64,000 nt of DNA from Campylobacter concisus (GTDB lineage Bacteria; Campylobacterota; Campylobacteria; Campylobacterales; Campylobacteraceae): contig NZ_CP049263.1 in the NCBI RefSeq assembly GCF_003048615.2, positions 1 through 64,000 on the forward strand, read 5' to 3'. Shown here one piece after another: positions 41,820 to 50,529 of this stretch. Within the stretch, counting starts at the first letter, position 1. Every line of letters begins with the position of its first letter. The notes beneath the pieces were generated by a model that saw only the letters and a list, made by a program, of their open reading frames with translations, did not search any database and was not told where the DNA came from. Made by a program: the position numbers and the translations under genes.

Positions 41820-43001
41820 TTAGTCAATCTCTTTTTTAGTACAGGTATCAAGTATATCAATTATGTTATTTGCAATTGCATGGATAACAGTAACGGCAAC
41901 AGAATTACCAAACTGTTTGTAACTTTGAGTATCACTTACAGGAATGATATAGTTTTCGGGGAAGCCTTGAAGTCTTGCAGCTTCACGAGGTGTTAGTTTT
42001 CGTGGATTTTTTCCTTTTTGCTCAATAAGTATTTCACTCCCGTCTTTATAATATCTTGCAGATAATGTATTTGTATAAGGACTGTTTTCATTGAACAATG
42101 TGTAACCAAATCCATTTCCCTTTATTTTATGTTCTTTCTTTCGTCGTTGATGACCTTGCCAAAGTGCATTTGAAATGGTGTATTTAGTATCAACATTTTG
42201 CTCTAAAATATTTCCCACAGAAACATCTGGGCAGGGAGGAATTGGAAAAGAAAAATCTTTATAGTTATCTATTTTATCCTTATCAAATCCAACAATGTAA
42301 ATACGCTCTCTATTTTGTGGAACACCGAAGTCTTTTGCTTTAAGTATAATAGAATGAACATCGTAGTTTAAATCCTTTAATGTTTTTTCTATTGTTTTAT
42401 AGGTACGACCTTTATCGTGAGATTTTAGGTTTTTGACATTTTCAAGAAGAAATGCCTTAGGTCGTTTCTCTTTAATAATTCTTGCAATTTCAAAAAATAA
42501 TGTTCCACGAGTATCTTCAAAACCAAGCTTTTTACCGGCTTGACTAAATGCTTGACAAGGAAAACCACCGACAATAATATCATGATTAGGAATATCTTTT
42601 TCAGATATTTTTGTAATATCTCCAAAAGGAGTTTCACCAAAATTTGCCTTATATGTTTTTACTGCAAATTTATCAATTTCACTACTGAATACGACATTTG
42701 TTTTACCTGTTTGGTAAAATCCAAGCCTTGTACCACCAATTCCGGCAAATAAATCAATGATTTTATAGGGGGCATTTTCATTATTAGGGAAAGGTACTTT
42801 TTCAGGAAATGATAAAATATGTTTCAGCTCAATGGACGATGGCTGACTTTCTCCATTTTCCCATCTGCGAATTGTCCTATCTCCGAATTTGGACATACCA
42901 ACAGCATCAGCTAATTCTTTTTGAGTCATTTGTAATCTGATACGCTTATTTTTTATTAAAATAGCAGGGGAATTATCTATGATTTGTGGTATAATATTCA
43001 T
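41820..43001 (-). CDS. C5-cytosine DNA methyltransferase with N-terminal HTH regulator domain
   Basis: A 393-residue DNA methylase. Residues about 15-60 form a helix-turn-helix (MTQKELADAVGMSKFGDRTIRRWENGE). The C5-methylase motifs are complete: DLFAGIGGTRLGF (I), GGFPCQAFSQAG with catalytic Cys (IV), LLENVKNL (VI), QNRERIYIVG (VIII) and FGNSVAV (X). The ATG at 43001-42999 is chosen because AAGGAG lies seven bases before it; the longer frame from 43088 would run across the operator. Architecture and divergent layout match M.SsoII-type autoregulated methylases. Sequence specificity is not proven; CCNGG or CCWGG is a reasonable guess. Confidence 0.9.
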   Translation of the reverse strand: MNIIPQIIDNSPAILIKNKRIRLQMTQKELADAVGMSKFGDRTIRRWENGESQPSSIELKHILSFPEKVPFPNNENAPYKIIDLFAGIGGTRLGFYQTGKTNVVFSSEIDKFAVKTYKANFGETPFGDITKISEKDIPNHDIIVGGFPCQAFSQAGKKLGFEDTRGTLFFEIARIIKEKRPKAFLLENVKNLKSHDKGRTYKTIEKTLKDLNYDVHSIILKAKDFGVPQNRERIYIVGFDKDKIDNYKDFSFPIPPCPDVSVGNILEQNVDTKYTISNALWQGHQRRKKEHKIKGNGFGYTLFNENSPYTNTLSARYYKDGSEILIEQKGKNPRKLTPREAARLQGFPENYIIPVSDTQSYKQFGNSVAVTVIHAIANNIIDILDTCTKKEID

Positions 43002-43032
43002 ATATATTCTCCTTTTTATATATGTTATTTCA

Positions 43033-43047
43033 AGGACTAACTGTCCT
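43033..43047. promoter_or_regulatory. Operator-like inverted repeat of the restriction-modification system
   Basis: AGGACTAACTGTCCT: the half-sites GGAC and GTCC are separated by five bases. This half-site and spacing is the same as I recall for the SsoII operator (GGAC-N5-GTCC). It lies 32 bp upstream of the methylase start and 57 bp upstream of the nuclease start, where the methylase's HTH domain could bind to switch between the two genes. Confidence 0.7.
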
Positions 43048-43103
43048 CTATTTGACACTATTGTACCATATAGAAGAAAATTTTTCAAGAAAGGAAAAGA
43101 GTT

Positions 43104-44021
43104 ATGGCAAATATTTCTCTTGATGAATATAAAAACTTAGTTAAAGAAAAAAGGAAAGAAGGCTTTAAACAGCCTTATGACTTAGTTTATGATAATTTTA
43201 TTACATTAGGATACGACAAAGTCCCTAAAGAATTCTTTTTAAGTAATGCAAGTGAAGTTGTTGAAAAACTTAGAAATAGCTGTTGGAGTGAATTTCAGCC
43301 ATTAGAAAAAGACTTTACTTCAAAAATGCTAAAAGAGTTAGTTGATGATGAGTATATCAAAACTCTTACACCAATAGAGGCAATTACTTGGTTTGTGGAA
43401 GAATTTCCGGAACATATATATGCTTTGACTTTGTCAAATACTCAAAGTAGGAGGAGTAGAGCAGGTAAAGAATTTGAAAGTATTATAGAACTCATTTTGA
43501 TTGGTGCAGGGATTCCACTTGACAGTCAAGGTAATATAGGTAAACAAGAGTTTGTCAATAAAGGTCTTGGTAAATTGGTAGATTTAGTTTCTCCGGGTGT
43601 TTTAGAATACATTGTAAATAAGAGAAATACTGTCTTAATTAGTGCAAAAACCACATTAAGAGAAAGATGGCAAGAAGTACCTGAAGAAATGGGAAGAACA
43701 GGTGCAAGAGAAATGTTTTTAGCAACTCTTGATACTTCTATTAGCTCTGATGTATTGAACACTCTATATGAGGCTAATATACAAGTTACAACAACAAAAA
43801 ATATAAAAGAAACATATTATTCCGATAATGAAAGGGTATTAACCTTTGAAAAGTTGGTTGAAATATGTTTAGACAATGTTTCTCATTGGAAAAATTTCAA
43901 CTACACAGTAGAACAAAATGAGCAAATGATAGAGCTTATCACTAAGCAAATTGAAAAACACCAAAATCATAAATTTGTAGAAGAATATTATGATGAACGA
44001 TTAAAAAACATAAAGAAGTAG
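43104..44021 (+). CDS. Type II restriction endonuclease, EcoRII/SsoII-like
   Basis: A 305-residue nuclease. The second half has the EcoRII-C-like pattern: SRRSRAGKEFESIIELIL near residue 113, GKLVDLVSPG as the PD-like strand, and VLISAKTTLRERWQEVPEE with the catalytic Lys and the DNA-contacting Arg-Glu-Arg. The cognate methylase is divergent 100 bp away. The frame is intact with AAAGGAAAAG as ribosome binding site. Base composition is very AT-rich, as in the rest of the Firmicutes-type element. Confidence 0.82.
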   Translation: MANISLDEYKNLVKEKRKEGFKQPYDLVYDNFITLGYDKVPKEFFLSNASEVVEKLRNSCWSEFQPLEKDFTSKMLKELVDDEYIKTLTPIEAITWFVEEFPEHIYALTLSNTQSRRSRAGKEFESIIELILIGAGIPLDSQGNIGKQEFVNKGLGKLVDLVSPGVLEYIVNKRNTVLISAKTTLRERWQEVPEEMGRTGAREMFLATLDTSISSDVLNTLYEANIQVTTTKNIKETYYSDNERVLTFEKLVEICLDNVSHWKNFNYTVEQNEQMIELITKQIEKHQNHKFVEEYYDERLKNIKK

Positions 44022-44098
44022 ACAAATTAGAATTTGTCGGTATATCATTAAATCGCATTTTTTCGATTAAACTATGGAATACAAAGGAGCAAATAATC

Positions 44099-44452
44099 AT
44101 GAGCGAACAGAGAATCTATTGCATGGACCTTGTAAAAAAAGAGGATCCGGAAAAGGCTGTCAGAACACCGTTTTATCAGACAGAATCTACAGGCGGATCG
44201 GTCTGGGTTATCAAACCCGGTCAGACATTGCAAAAGCACTATCACCACAATTCCGACGATATATGGATCGTCCTTCAGGGAGAGGGAATATTCTACCCCC
44301 AGCCTAATGAAGAGGTTCCATTCAAGAAAGGCCATGTCATAGTATCGAAGAAAGACTCCTGCCACGGAGCAAAAAATACTGGAGATGAGGATATCATCTT
44401 TGTAAGTATAGTAGCACCTGTCCCTTCCGACTATGATCCTATAAACGAGTGA
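44099..44452 (+). CDS. Small cupin-domain protein
   Basis: A single-domain cupin of 117 residues. The metal-binding motif is HYHHNSDDIWIVLQGEG near residues 48-64, with a second His in KKDSCHGAKN near residue 88. Such proteins bind a metal and a small ligand or act as isomerases or dioxygenases; none can be named. The G+C content is higher than in the flanking transposon genes, so it may have joined the element separately. ATG follows AAGGAGCAAATAATC. Confidence 0.75.
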   Translation: MSEQRIYCMDLVKKEDPEKAVRTPFYQTESTGGSVWVIKPGQTLQKHYHHNSDDIWIVLQGEGIFYPQPNEEVPFKKGHVIVSKKDSCHGAKNTGDEDIIFVSIVAPVPSDYDPINE

Positions 44453-44568
44453 CAGGAGAATAAAATTCCCGTTTGACAAAGGATTGTGATTATACTTGAG
44501 AAAGAAAAATGTTTATATAACATTGGGATACATAGCTGTATATCTGGTGATATATTGGTGAGAGCAAC

Positions 44569-44775
44569 TTGATTGGTTGGCTATTTACTAATATTCCAAC
44601 TGGTGAGCATAGTTATTTATATGGTTGGTTGCTCAGTAGTAATCTGTTTTGGTATGCACTTGCGATTTCTGCGCTTCCTTCTCTTTGGGGTAAGTTTAAG
44701 TTTTCGGCTGTTACTACGGCGGGATTTATTGTAGGTATTGTAGCAGGCATAATCGTTGAGAAATACAAGAAGTAA
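44569..44775 (+). CDS. Small membrane protein, possibly truncated
   Basis: A 68-residue product with TTG start and two hydrophobic segments (about 22-40 and 47-62). Just upstream, from 44496, another frame reads RKKNVYITLGYIAVYLVIYW and then stops, which looks like the lost first membrane segment of the same protein. A frameshifted gene is likely. No function known. Confidence 0.35.
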   Translation: MIGWLFTNIPTGEHSYLYGWLLSSNLFWYALAISALPSLWGKFKFSAVTTAGFIVGIVAGIIVEKYKK

Positions 44776-44880
44776 GTCAAATTTCAGTTTGTCGAGCTGA
44801 ATAATACAGATTCAAGACGATAGAAAGTAAAACATCTATCGTCTTTTCTTATGAAAAAAACTTGAAAGGAGATGAAATTT

Positions 44881-45141
44881 ATGGACAATAAAAACAGAAT
44901 TAGAAAAAGTAAAAGAAAAGATTGAAAGCAAGTAAGAAGAAAAAAAATATGAAAAGAAACTATCTCAGCTTAAAAATCAGGAAAAGAAAATCAGAAAGCA
45001 AACGAGCCTTGAAGAAAGAAAAAAGCGAAACCATAGATTGATAGAGCGAGGAGCAATCTTAGAAAGTTTAATTGAGGGAGCAAGCGAGAAAAGTAATGAA
45101 GAAATAAAGGCTATTTTGCAAAGAGCATTTCAAAAAGACTA
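44881..45141 (+). pseudogene. DUF3847-type transposon protein, broken
   Basis: The coding frame reads KTELEKVKEKIESK, stop, EEKKYEKKLSQLKNQEKK, and ends GASEKSNEEIKAILQRAFQKD. This is the DUF3847 family found beside mobilisation genes in Firmicutes conjugative transposons. The ATG at 44881 is out of frame with this product by an indel and a TAA interrupts it. Confidence 0.75.
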
Positions 45142-45146
45142 AGAAA

Positions 45147-45220
45147 CGCAAGGACATAGTATAATTGTAATTCCCTTAGATTTTCTAAGGGCGCAATTAT
45201 ACACCCTTTAGGTGTCCTTG
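45147..45220. repeat. Nested perfect inverted repeats
   Basis: Three nested pairs: GCAAGGACA (45147) with TGTCCTTGC (45212), TATAATTG (45159) with CAATTATA (45193), and CCCTTAGA (45172) with TCTAAGGG (45183). Together they make a 74-nt cruciform. It is not followed by a T-tract. A transfer or replication origin of the transposon is possible. Confidence 0.75.
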
Positions 45221-45395
45221 CGACCTGCGGTGCTTTTACCCTTGCGGGGAGCAAAGAAAAAAGCCGAAGCATTTTTCCGTATTAAAGGCAAAAGACAACT
45301 GAATATAATTCATTCGCTTTTTTATCATCAAGGGTAAAGCGCATTCACTATCGCTCACCCTTGACAATAAAAATTTGAAACAGATAGCTTACATT

Positions 45396-45448
45396 AAGCC
45401 GACATACTGAAACAACAAAAGTTAAAAGTATAGTCGGCTTTTTCTATT
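45396..45448 (+). terminator. Terminator-like hairpin
   Basis: AAGCCGACATACT pairs with AGTATAGTCGGCTT with one bulged base, followed by TTTCTATT. Apart from it, the nested repeat at 45147 and the 26-aa ORF, the 540 bp from 45142 to 45683 hold nothing recognisable. Confidence 0.6.
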
Positions 45449-45543
45449 GTACCGTTTCAAAACGCTCATTCAGTTTATAGAAAAGCAAAAGTATTTTTAA
45501 GACCGACATCTAAAACAACAAAAGAAAAATAAGAAGATGACAA

Positions 45544-45624
45544 ATGCCACATTCCCAAAATGGGAGTGTACCTAAATCAAAGACAGTACTAATCAAAGGG
45601 GGTAGTGAAACACGACTTCCTTAA
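45544..45624 (+). CDS. Small ORF (26 aa) of the transposon
   Basis: ATG at 45544 encodes a peptide beginning MPHSQNGSVPKSKTVLIKGG and ending at a TAA at 45622. There is no strong ribosome binding site. It could be the remnant of a longer gene. Low confidence. Confidence 0.25.
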   Translation: MPHSQNGSVPKSKTVLIKGGSETRLP

Positions 45625-45683
45625 AAGATAAAAGGAGTAACGATTTGTTGCTACATTTTCATAACAAAAGATAGGAGAGAAAA

Positions 45684-46346
45684 ATGGCAGATAAAAGGAT
45701 GTTTTCAATAAAGATAGTGGATAGCGACTTATTTTTGGATATGCCATTAAGTAGCCAATGCCTGTATTTTCATCTATCTATGAGGGCAAATGATGATGAC
45801 TTAAAAATTCTAATTACAAAAGGTTTTGTAATTGTCTTTTAAAGAGGGGTTATAGTCATTACCTATTGGAAGATAAATAACTACATCAGAAATGACAGAC
45901 GAAAAGAAACGATGTATCTTGAAGAAAAGCAAAGTATAACGCAAACGGAAAATGGAGCATATATCAAGGTTGAAAATCTTGGTATACCAAATGACAACCA
46001 AGTGTCAACCGTTTGTCCGCATAGTATAGTTAAGGGTAGATTAGATAAGAGGAGAATAGAACAGGTTGCCCCAGTGTCCCTTTATGGAGAGTATCAAAAT
46101 ATTCATTTAACCGATGAAAAATACCAAAATCTAAAAGATAGGCTGAAAGGTCATACAGATACAATGACTGAAAAGCTATTAAGATATATCAAAAGTAAAG
46201 GCACAGACTACAAAGACCACTATGTAACAATCCTTAATTGGTATGAATTGGTATGAACAGGATAAAGAAAAGCTATCACAGAAAAATAATCAAAATAAAA
46301 GCCATAGAACCTATTCAACCAACTATGAAGACAGCGACAGCCTATA
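45684..46346 (+). pseudogene. Replication initiator (phage replisome organiser type), broken
   Basis: The start MADKRMFSIKIVDSDLFLDMP, followed by SSQCLYFHLSMRANDDD, is the N-terminus of the replisome-organiser proteins of Firmicutes transposons. After it a middle stretch of about 20 residues usual in the family seems missing, and a TAA follows at 45840. The rest (ITYWKINNYIRNDRRKETMY to NWYELV, 45858-46256) is in another frame, with a further remnant to 46346. Not functional. Confidence 0.78.
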
Positions 46347-46456
46347 AAAGGTGTTTTTAAGGGTTTAATCATAAAAGAGGTGTCAGACTATGGTTAAGAT
46401 AAAAATAAGCCTTAAAACGCATTATAGAGCCTGATGTAGAAAAGGAGACTAAAATT

Positions 46457-47291
46457 ATGAATGATAAAGAAAATATGATTACTACAAAAATTCAAGGGAC
46501 AGATTTTATCTACAACAAAGATACTCACTATGAAGAAGACGGACATATCTATTGCAAGATTTGTAATGAAAGAATAGACGGTAAGGTAATTCCGATGTTG
46601 GATAAGCCTATGATTATCAGAACGGCTTGTAAATGTGATAGAGATAGAGCTGAACAAGAAAAAACTGTTAAAACAAGATAGGTTGAGACAAAGCTGCTTT
46701 ATATCCAAAAATCAAATAGCCTACACCTTTAAAAATGCCGATGAAGATACAGATAAGGAAATCATCAAAAAAGCAAAGAACTATGTAAAACATTTTGAAG
46801 AAATGAGAAAAGATAATGTTGGACTGTTACTTTACGGAAATGTAGGAAGTAGCAAGACCTATGTAGCTTGTGCTATTGCCAACGCTATAATTACAGAATA
46901 TAGCCATACAGTAAAAATGAGGAACTTTGCACAGATATTAAACGACTTACAAAAAGGTGGCTTTAATCTTGATAGAAACGAATATATCGAATAGATAACA
47001 AGCCCTACCCTACTAATTCTTGATGATTTTGGAATAGAGAGAAATACAGAATATGCCTTAGAGCAAATTTACAATGTAATCAATGCAAGATACCTAAAGG
47101 CAAGACCAACCATTATAACTACTAACCTTAATTTCAAAGATATAGAAAAAGAACAGGAAGATATAATGCTTGGCAGGATTTATTCAAGGATAATCGAGAT
47201 GTGTTTACCTCTTAGGATAACGGGACTTGATAGAAGAAAAATACAGAGCAAAGAAAAGCTGAAGAAAGCACAAAACTTAATAGATGAATGA
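46457..47291 (+). pseudogene. DnaC-like helicase loader ATPase, broken
   Basis: The first frame (46457-46681) holds a Cys motif, YCKICNER and CKCDRD. A frameshift near 46670 leads into KNQIAYTFKNADEDTD and the Walker A region, which reads GNVGSSKT instead of GNVGxGKT, a damaged nucleotide-binding loop. A TAG at 46992-46994 interrupts EYIE-ITSPTLLILDDFG (Walker B). The last segment ends at 47291. Three lesions make it a clear pseudogene. Confidence 0.85.
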
Positions 47292-47353
47292 GAGCGATTG
47301 GAAAAGTAAAAAAATTCTAATCGCTTTTTAATTGCAAGAAAAGGAATGATGAT

Positions 47354-47527
47354 ATGCAAAAAAATAATACAGAAACAAAAACAATAAAGAAGATTGGAAA
47401 AACTACCTATGAAGTTGTTGTACATTTTAATAAAAATACTACTGAAACAATGCAAGACAAATTGAAACGCATAATGCTTAGAGAAATTGAGAGTGAAAAA
47501 CATCAAAAAAATGATAAAAATGATTAG
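47354..47527 (+). CDS. tnpW: Transposon-encoded protein TnpW
   Basis: A 57-residue protein beginning MQKNNTETKTIKKIGKTTYE, with VVVHFNKNTTETMQDKLKR following. It matches the small TnpW proteins of Tn4451-like elements in length, sequence pattern and position close to the element end. The frame is intact. Its function is unknown. It ends 28 bp before the right-hand target hexamer. Confidence 0.7.
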   Translation: MQKNNTETKTIKKIGKTTYEVVVHFNKNTTETMQDKLKRIMLREIESEKHQKNDKND

Positions 47528-47554
47528 AAAGTCCTTGACAAGTTGTTACAGGTT

Positions 47555-47676
47555 TGGCTCGCTAATCTTTTCTTTGGTCTTTTGGTTAAAAATATCACTA
47601 AAATTTGCAGACCTGCCTTGTTTGTGCTGTTGCTTAGTGTATGAATTTATATTGGTGCTTAAGATGCTAATATCAT
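47555..47676 (-). pseudogene. Family A gene A4, 5' part, cut off by transposon
   Basis: On the minus strand AGGAGG (47692-47687) precedes an ATG at 47676. The coding frame gives SILSTNINSYTKQQHKQGRSANFSDIF and then KISEP up to the junction, resembling the polar A1 N-terminus. The ATG is one base out of frame with this, so a small indel has occurred too. The sequence continues, after the transposon, at 39873. Confidence 0.8.
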
Positions 47677-48193
47677 TCGTGGTTTGCCTCCTAGCTTCTT
47701 GCTTTTTAAGTTTTAATTAAAGTAACCATAAAATAATTGACTATCCAAATTTATCAGTCAAAATAAACAAGTGACAAATATGCCAATCACAAAAATTACA
47801 AAAATTTACTTTTACTAAGTCATTCTTTGGTGGGACTGATTTAATTCCAGTATGCGCCAAAATTCAATTCAGATATTAGGGCGAGCATACTCTATGTAGC
47901 TACAAAATGTTACCATTTGCATCTCCATAGAGGCTCGCAAGGATAGCTTGCCGCTCCCTTGACCCACGCTTAAAAAATATTTTCTTTATTAAAGTGGCCA
48001 TGCAAGATAGGCTTTTTTTAATAAAAGCTTAAGTTGATTAAAGGCAGCCATAAAAATAAAAATAATTAGACTAAATTATTTTTGTAGTCTGCAAAATATA
48101 TTTTAATATATTTTTAAAATGGCAACGTAACAAATAATGTTTGGAAGTAATAAATGAGATGATTATGCAATAAACTTAATAGAGTCTCTACGT
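47677..48193. other. Non-coding stretch upstream of A4
   Basis: About 500 bp without a gene. It should hold the old A4 promoter, but no GG-N10-GC was found. GCAAG-GATAG-CTTGC (47937-47951) is a short perfect inverted repeat next to CCGCTCCCTTGACCC, and could be part of a transfer origin. The rest is A/T-rich and featureless. Confidence 0.4.
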
Positions 48194-49786
48194 TTAAAAC
48201 ATATCTAAGCTTTGAGTCTTTTCCTTGCATACATCACTCACATGGTGATACATGCTGGCTTTTTGGGTGTATTCACGCTCCTCTATAAATTCTCTACATA
48301 TTCTTGTAGCCTCTTGTGCTCTATCTGTAAGCTCTCGTATTCTTCTCTCAAATTTTGGAATTTTTCTTCTAAATTTTCTAATTTTTCTTCCAAGCAAGAT
48401 ATTGAACTCTCGTACATATCTCTTTGTTGCTGCAGAGATTCCGTTAAGGCGTCGTTGCAATCTTTGTTCAAGCTCTTGACTTTCTTTGTTAGCTCTGTCA
48501 CATTTGTCTGTAATATCGCGAGCTTCTTCTCGCAGTCTTGTTGCAAATTCATTATTTCTAATTCGTGCTTGCTCCTTTCGTCTTCGATCGTCTTCGTCAA
48601 GCGCTCGTTCTCTTCTAGCAATGCTTTCTCTAATGCTGTCATCCTCTACTCCATTTTCATTAATATAAATTTCCTGCTCTCGTTCTCTATTATCTCTTCG
48701 TCTTTTGGAATCGATATGTAATACTCCCTCTGGGTCTTGTCCGTAGCAGGTTGGCTGTATCTCCATTGTTTTGGTATCGTCCAAGCTACTTCTTCCTTCA
48801 ATATCATTGCGTGCACTACCCAGCCAATTGCTATTCCCAAAATTACTGAGATAGCCACTGATAGCGAGATTATCACCGATCTGTCCTTGTGATGCAAGGA
48901 TATTGTTTTTTGAAGTTCTTTCGACATATCTTTTTTGATTAAATCTATCTCTTTTAGCAATAAGCTCCTCAAGTTTTCGCCTATTTTCTCTACACTCTGT
49001 TTGTGTATTTCTATCATGGAATTCTCTAATTCTTCTGCTTGAGCTTTGGCTGAGTTCTCCAAGTCTTTGAGCGCTTGTGAAAGTTGCATCGTATATTCCT
49101 CCTTTAAGACGATTTTTTGTTTTTTGATTAGGAAGTATTATTGTTATACTTTTACTGGTAGATCTAGCTACTTCAATACCTTGTTGACCAAGAAGTTCGA
49201 TCATGTGATCTCTATTTTTAATATATCCTTGTTTAACTAGATCGTGCAACTTTTGATCTAGCTCTTCTAAATTTTTATAATGATTGACGTTTTTCTTACT
49301 AGATAATATAGTCTGTTCTTTTGCTGGATCATCTGGACTTGATAGTCCATACTCATCGTTAATGATCTTTTTAATTAGATCTATTCTAGTTTGATCATAT
49401 TTGGCAAAATATGGATTAAATGATTTTCCTGTTTTAAGATCGATCTTGGGAACCAGAAAATTTAACTCAAGCCGACCATCCTTGTCTGAGTGTTCTACCC
49501 ATAATACATTTGTACGTTCAAGCATATACTCACCCAAAAGAGCATATTCAAAATCCTTGATAATTTTTAATTTCTGCTCCTCAGTCAGAGAGTCATACTT
49601 CTCCTCAAATGATAAAACACCAAAACAAGTCTTTTGTTTATAGGTGATGCCTTTTATAATGGCTCTAGTTAAATTTTCATCACCTTTTATAACTTTTGCT
49701 GTTCCAGCAGCCTTTCTCTCATTTAAAAGGTAATTTACACTCCCAAGGCCACCACCAGTATAAGTACGAAGGAATTTAACTAGCAT
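48194..49786 (-). CDS. mobA: ColE1-type relaxase (MbeA/MobA, MOB-HEN)
   Basis: Nicks oriT and pilots the strand during mobilisation. The start at 49786 gives MLVKFLRTYTGGGLGSVNYLL with the catalytic Tyr at residue 19, as in ColE1 MbeA, and avoids a 13-residue extension. The HEN motif is present: His99, Glu107 and Asn109 in EHSDKDGRLELN. The 530-residue length and the Arg/Glu-rich C-terminal half fit the family. MbeB-like and MbeD-like genes lie inside it in another frame. MobC lies just upstream. Confidence 0.9.
   Translation of the reverse strand: MLVKFLRTYTGGGLGSVNYLLNERKAAGTAKVIKGDENLTRAIIKGITYKQKTCFGVLSFEEKYDSLTEEQKLKIIKDFEYALLGEYMLERTNVLWVEHSDKDGRLELNFLVPKIDLKTGKSFNPYFAKYDQTRIDLIKKIINDEYGLSSPDDPAKEQTILSSKKNVNHYKNLEELDQKLHDLVKQGYIKNRDHMIELLGQQGIEVARSTSKSITIILPNQKTKNRLKGGIYDATFTSAQRLGELSQSSSRRIREFHDRNTQTECRENRRKLEELIAKRDRFNQKRYVERTSKNNILASQGQIGDNLAISGYLSNFGNSNWLGSARNDIEGRSSLDDTKTMEIQPTCYGQDPEGVLHIDSKRRRDNREREQEIYINENGVEDDSIRESIARRERALDEDDRRRKEQARIRNNEFATRLREEARDITDKCDRANKESQELEQRLQRRLNGISAATKRYVREFNILLGRKIRKFRRKIPKFERRIRELTDRAQEATRICREFIEEREYTQKASMYHHVSDVCKEKTQSLDMF
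48283..48642 (-). CDS. MbeD-like mobilisation protein nested in the relaxase gene
   Basis: A 119-residue coiled-coil protein, nearly all of it heptad-like (ENERLTKTIEDERSKHELE and on). It lies entirely within the relaxase gene in another frame of the same strand and starts three bases after the MbeB-like stop. ColE1 has the same nesting, with mbeB and mbeD inside mbeA. The layout and clean frame argue for a real gene. MbeD of ColE1 is shorter (about 78 residues) and linked to entry exclusion. Confidence 0.65.
   Translation of the reverse strand: MTALEKALLEENERLTKTIEDERSKHELEIMNLQQDCEKKLAILQTNVTELTKKVKSLNKDCNDALTESLQQQRDMYESSISCLEEKLENLEEKFQNLREEYESLQIEHKRLQEYVENL
48646..49089 (-). CDS. MbeB-like mobilisation protein nested in the relaxase gene
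   Basis: A 147-residue protein with an N-terminal helical region (LSQALKDLENSAKAQAEELE and on) and a transmembrane segment at about residues 72-92 (IISLSVAISVILGIAIGWVV). MbeB/MobB of ColE1-like plasmids have this architecture and also overlap the relaxase gene. A transmembrane helix by chance in a shadow frame of a charged protein would be unusual. Likely anchors the relaxosome to the membrane. Confidence 0.68.
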   Translation of the reverse strand: MQLSQALKDLENSAKAQAEELENSMIEIHKQSVEKIGENLRSLLLKEIDLIKKDMSKELQKTISLHHKDRSVIISLSVAISVILGIAIGWVVHAMILKEEVAWTIPKQWRYSQPATDKTQREYYISIPKDEEIIENESRKFILMKME

Positions 49787-49833
49787 CACTAGTGCCTTTA
49801 TTTGTATTGATACAAGGCAAATCAAGCAACATA

Positions 49834-50163
49834 TTATTTACCCAATGCTTCATAAATTTTATGTAAGATCTTATTATCGTCTGCTATGATCTTGATACCA
49901 ACTCTATCTAGGCTTTGCCCACTATTTAATTTGGCGGCTATTTGGTTCATGTTTTGTCCTTGTCTAGATAGCTCAATTAGAAGTTCCCTTATAATTGGTG
50001 CATAAATCTGCTTAGACAACATAGCTCTTAGGGCAAATTTTGAGAAAGTTAGGCCACTTTCTTGTAATTTATCATTAACTACCAACCATTCTGCATTACT
50101 TAGCCTAAGTCTTTTAGTTATGACTTTGGTTACCTTGCGTTTTTTTATCTTTTCAGAACTCAC
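49834..50163 (-). CDS. mobC: MobC-like relaxosome accessory protein
   Basis: A 109-residue protein with a basic N-terminus and the family pattern RLRLSNAEWLVVNDKLQESG, then FSKFALRAML and the conserved LSRQGQNMNQIAAKLN. MobC helps the relaxase open oriT. It lies 47 bp before the relaxase start on the same strand, and the presumed oriT is upstream. Confidence 0.82.
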   Translation of the reverse strand: MSSEKIKKRKVTKVITKRLRLSNAEWLVVNDKLQESGLTFSKFALRAMLSKQIYAPIIRELLIELSRQGQNMNQIAAKLNSGQSLDRVGIKIIADDNKILHKIYEALGK

Positions 50164-50529
50164 GTAAATTTACTCCCAATCTAAGAAGAAGCCACTCAAA
50201 AAATCCTATGCCATAAAAATTTTTGTCAGACTTGCTCTTTAAATATCTTTTAAGGTTATTTTATAAAATTTCATAGCCTAAAACAAGGAATTCGGTAGGC
50301 TTCAGGCCGCTAAAATGCGTGTTTTTTAAAAATACTATGAAATATATAATATAATTTTTGTAGCTTTTAAATTTCTCTTAGAGATTTAGTCTGGTATGAA
50401 ATTAAGAAAATAAAATAATAAAAATGTAGGGGGTTATACTCATCATAAAAGAGCACTTTAGATAGGACAAGCTAGCAATATGAAATTAACTGCTAACAGA
50501 TCAAAGATAACTAAAGTCTAGCTTTATGC
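50164..50529. other. Gap upstream of mobC, likely oriT region
   Basis: 366 bp without a gene between mobC and the toxin gene. In ColE1-like modules oriT lies upstream of mobC. A G+C-rich island in an A/T-rich field (about 50288-50325, with GGCTTCAGGCCGC) is the best nick-region candidate, but I recognise no known nic site. TATAAT-like runs at about 50345-50360 could be promoters. Confidence 0.35.

Noticed and set aside
43002-43088. Longer N-terminus of the methyltransferase (start at 43088)
   Set aside because: It would cover the operator-like repeat and lacks a ribosome binding site. The ATG at 43001 has AAGGAG before it.
44074-44307. 77-aa ORF overlapping the cupin gene
   Set aside because: It is a shadow frame; the cupin frame has metal-binding motifs and a ribosome binding site.
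45142-45683. CRISPR array or other regular repeat array
   Set aside because: The repeats here are nested inverted repeats, not evenly spaced direct repeats; no CRISPR array was seen anywhere in the window.
49787-49825. Thirteen-residue extension of the relaxase
   Set aside because: MLVKFLRTYTGG at 49786 is the family start and puts the catalytic Tyr at residue 19.
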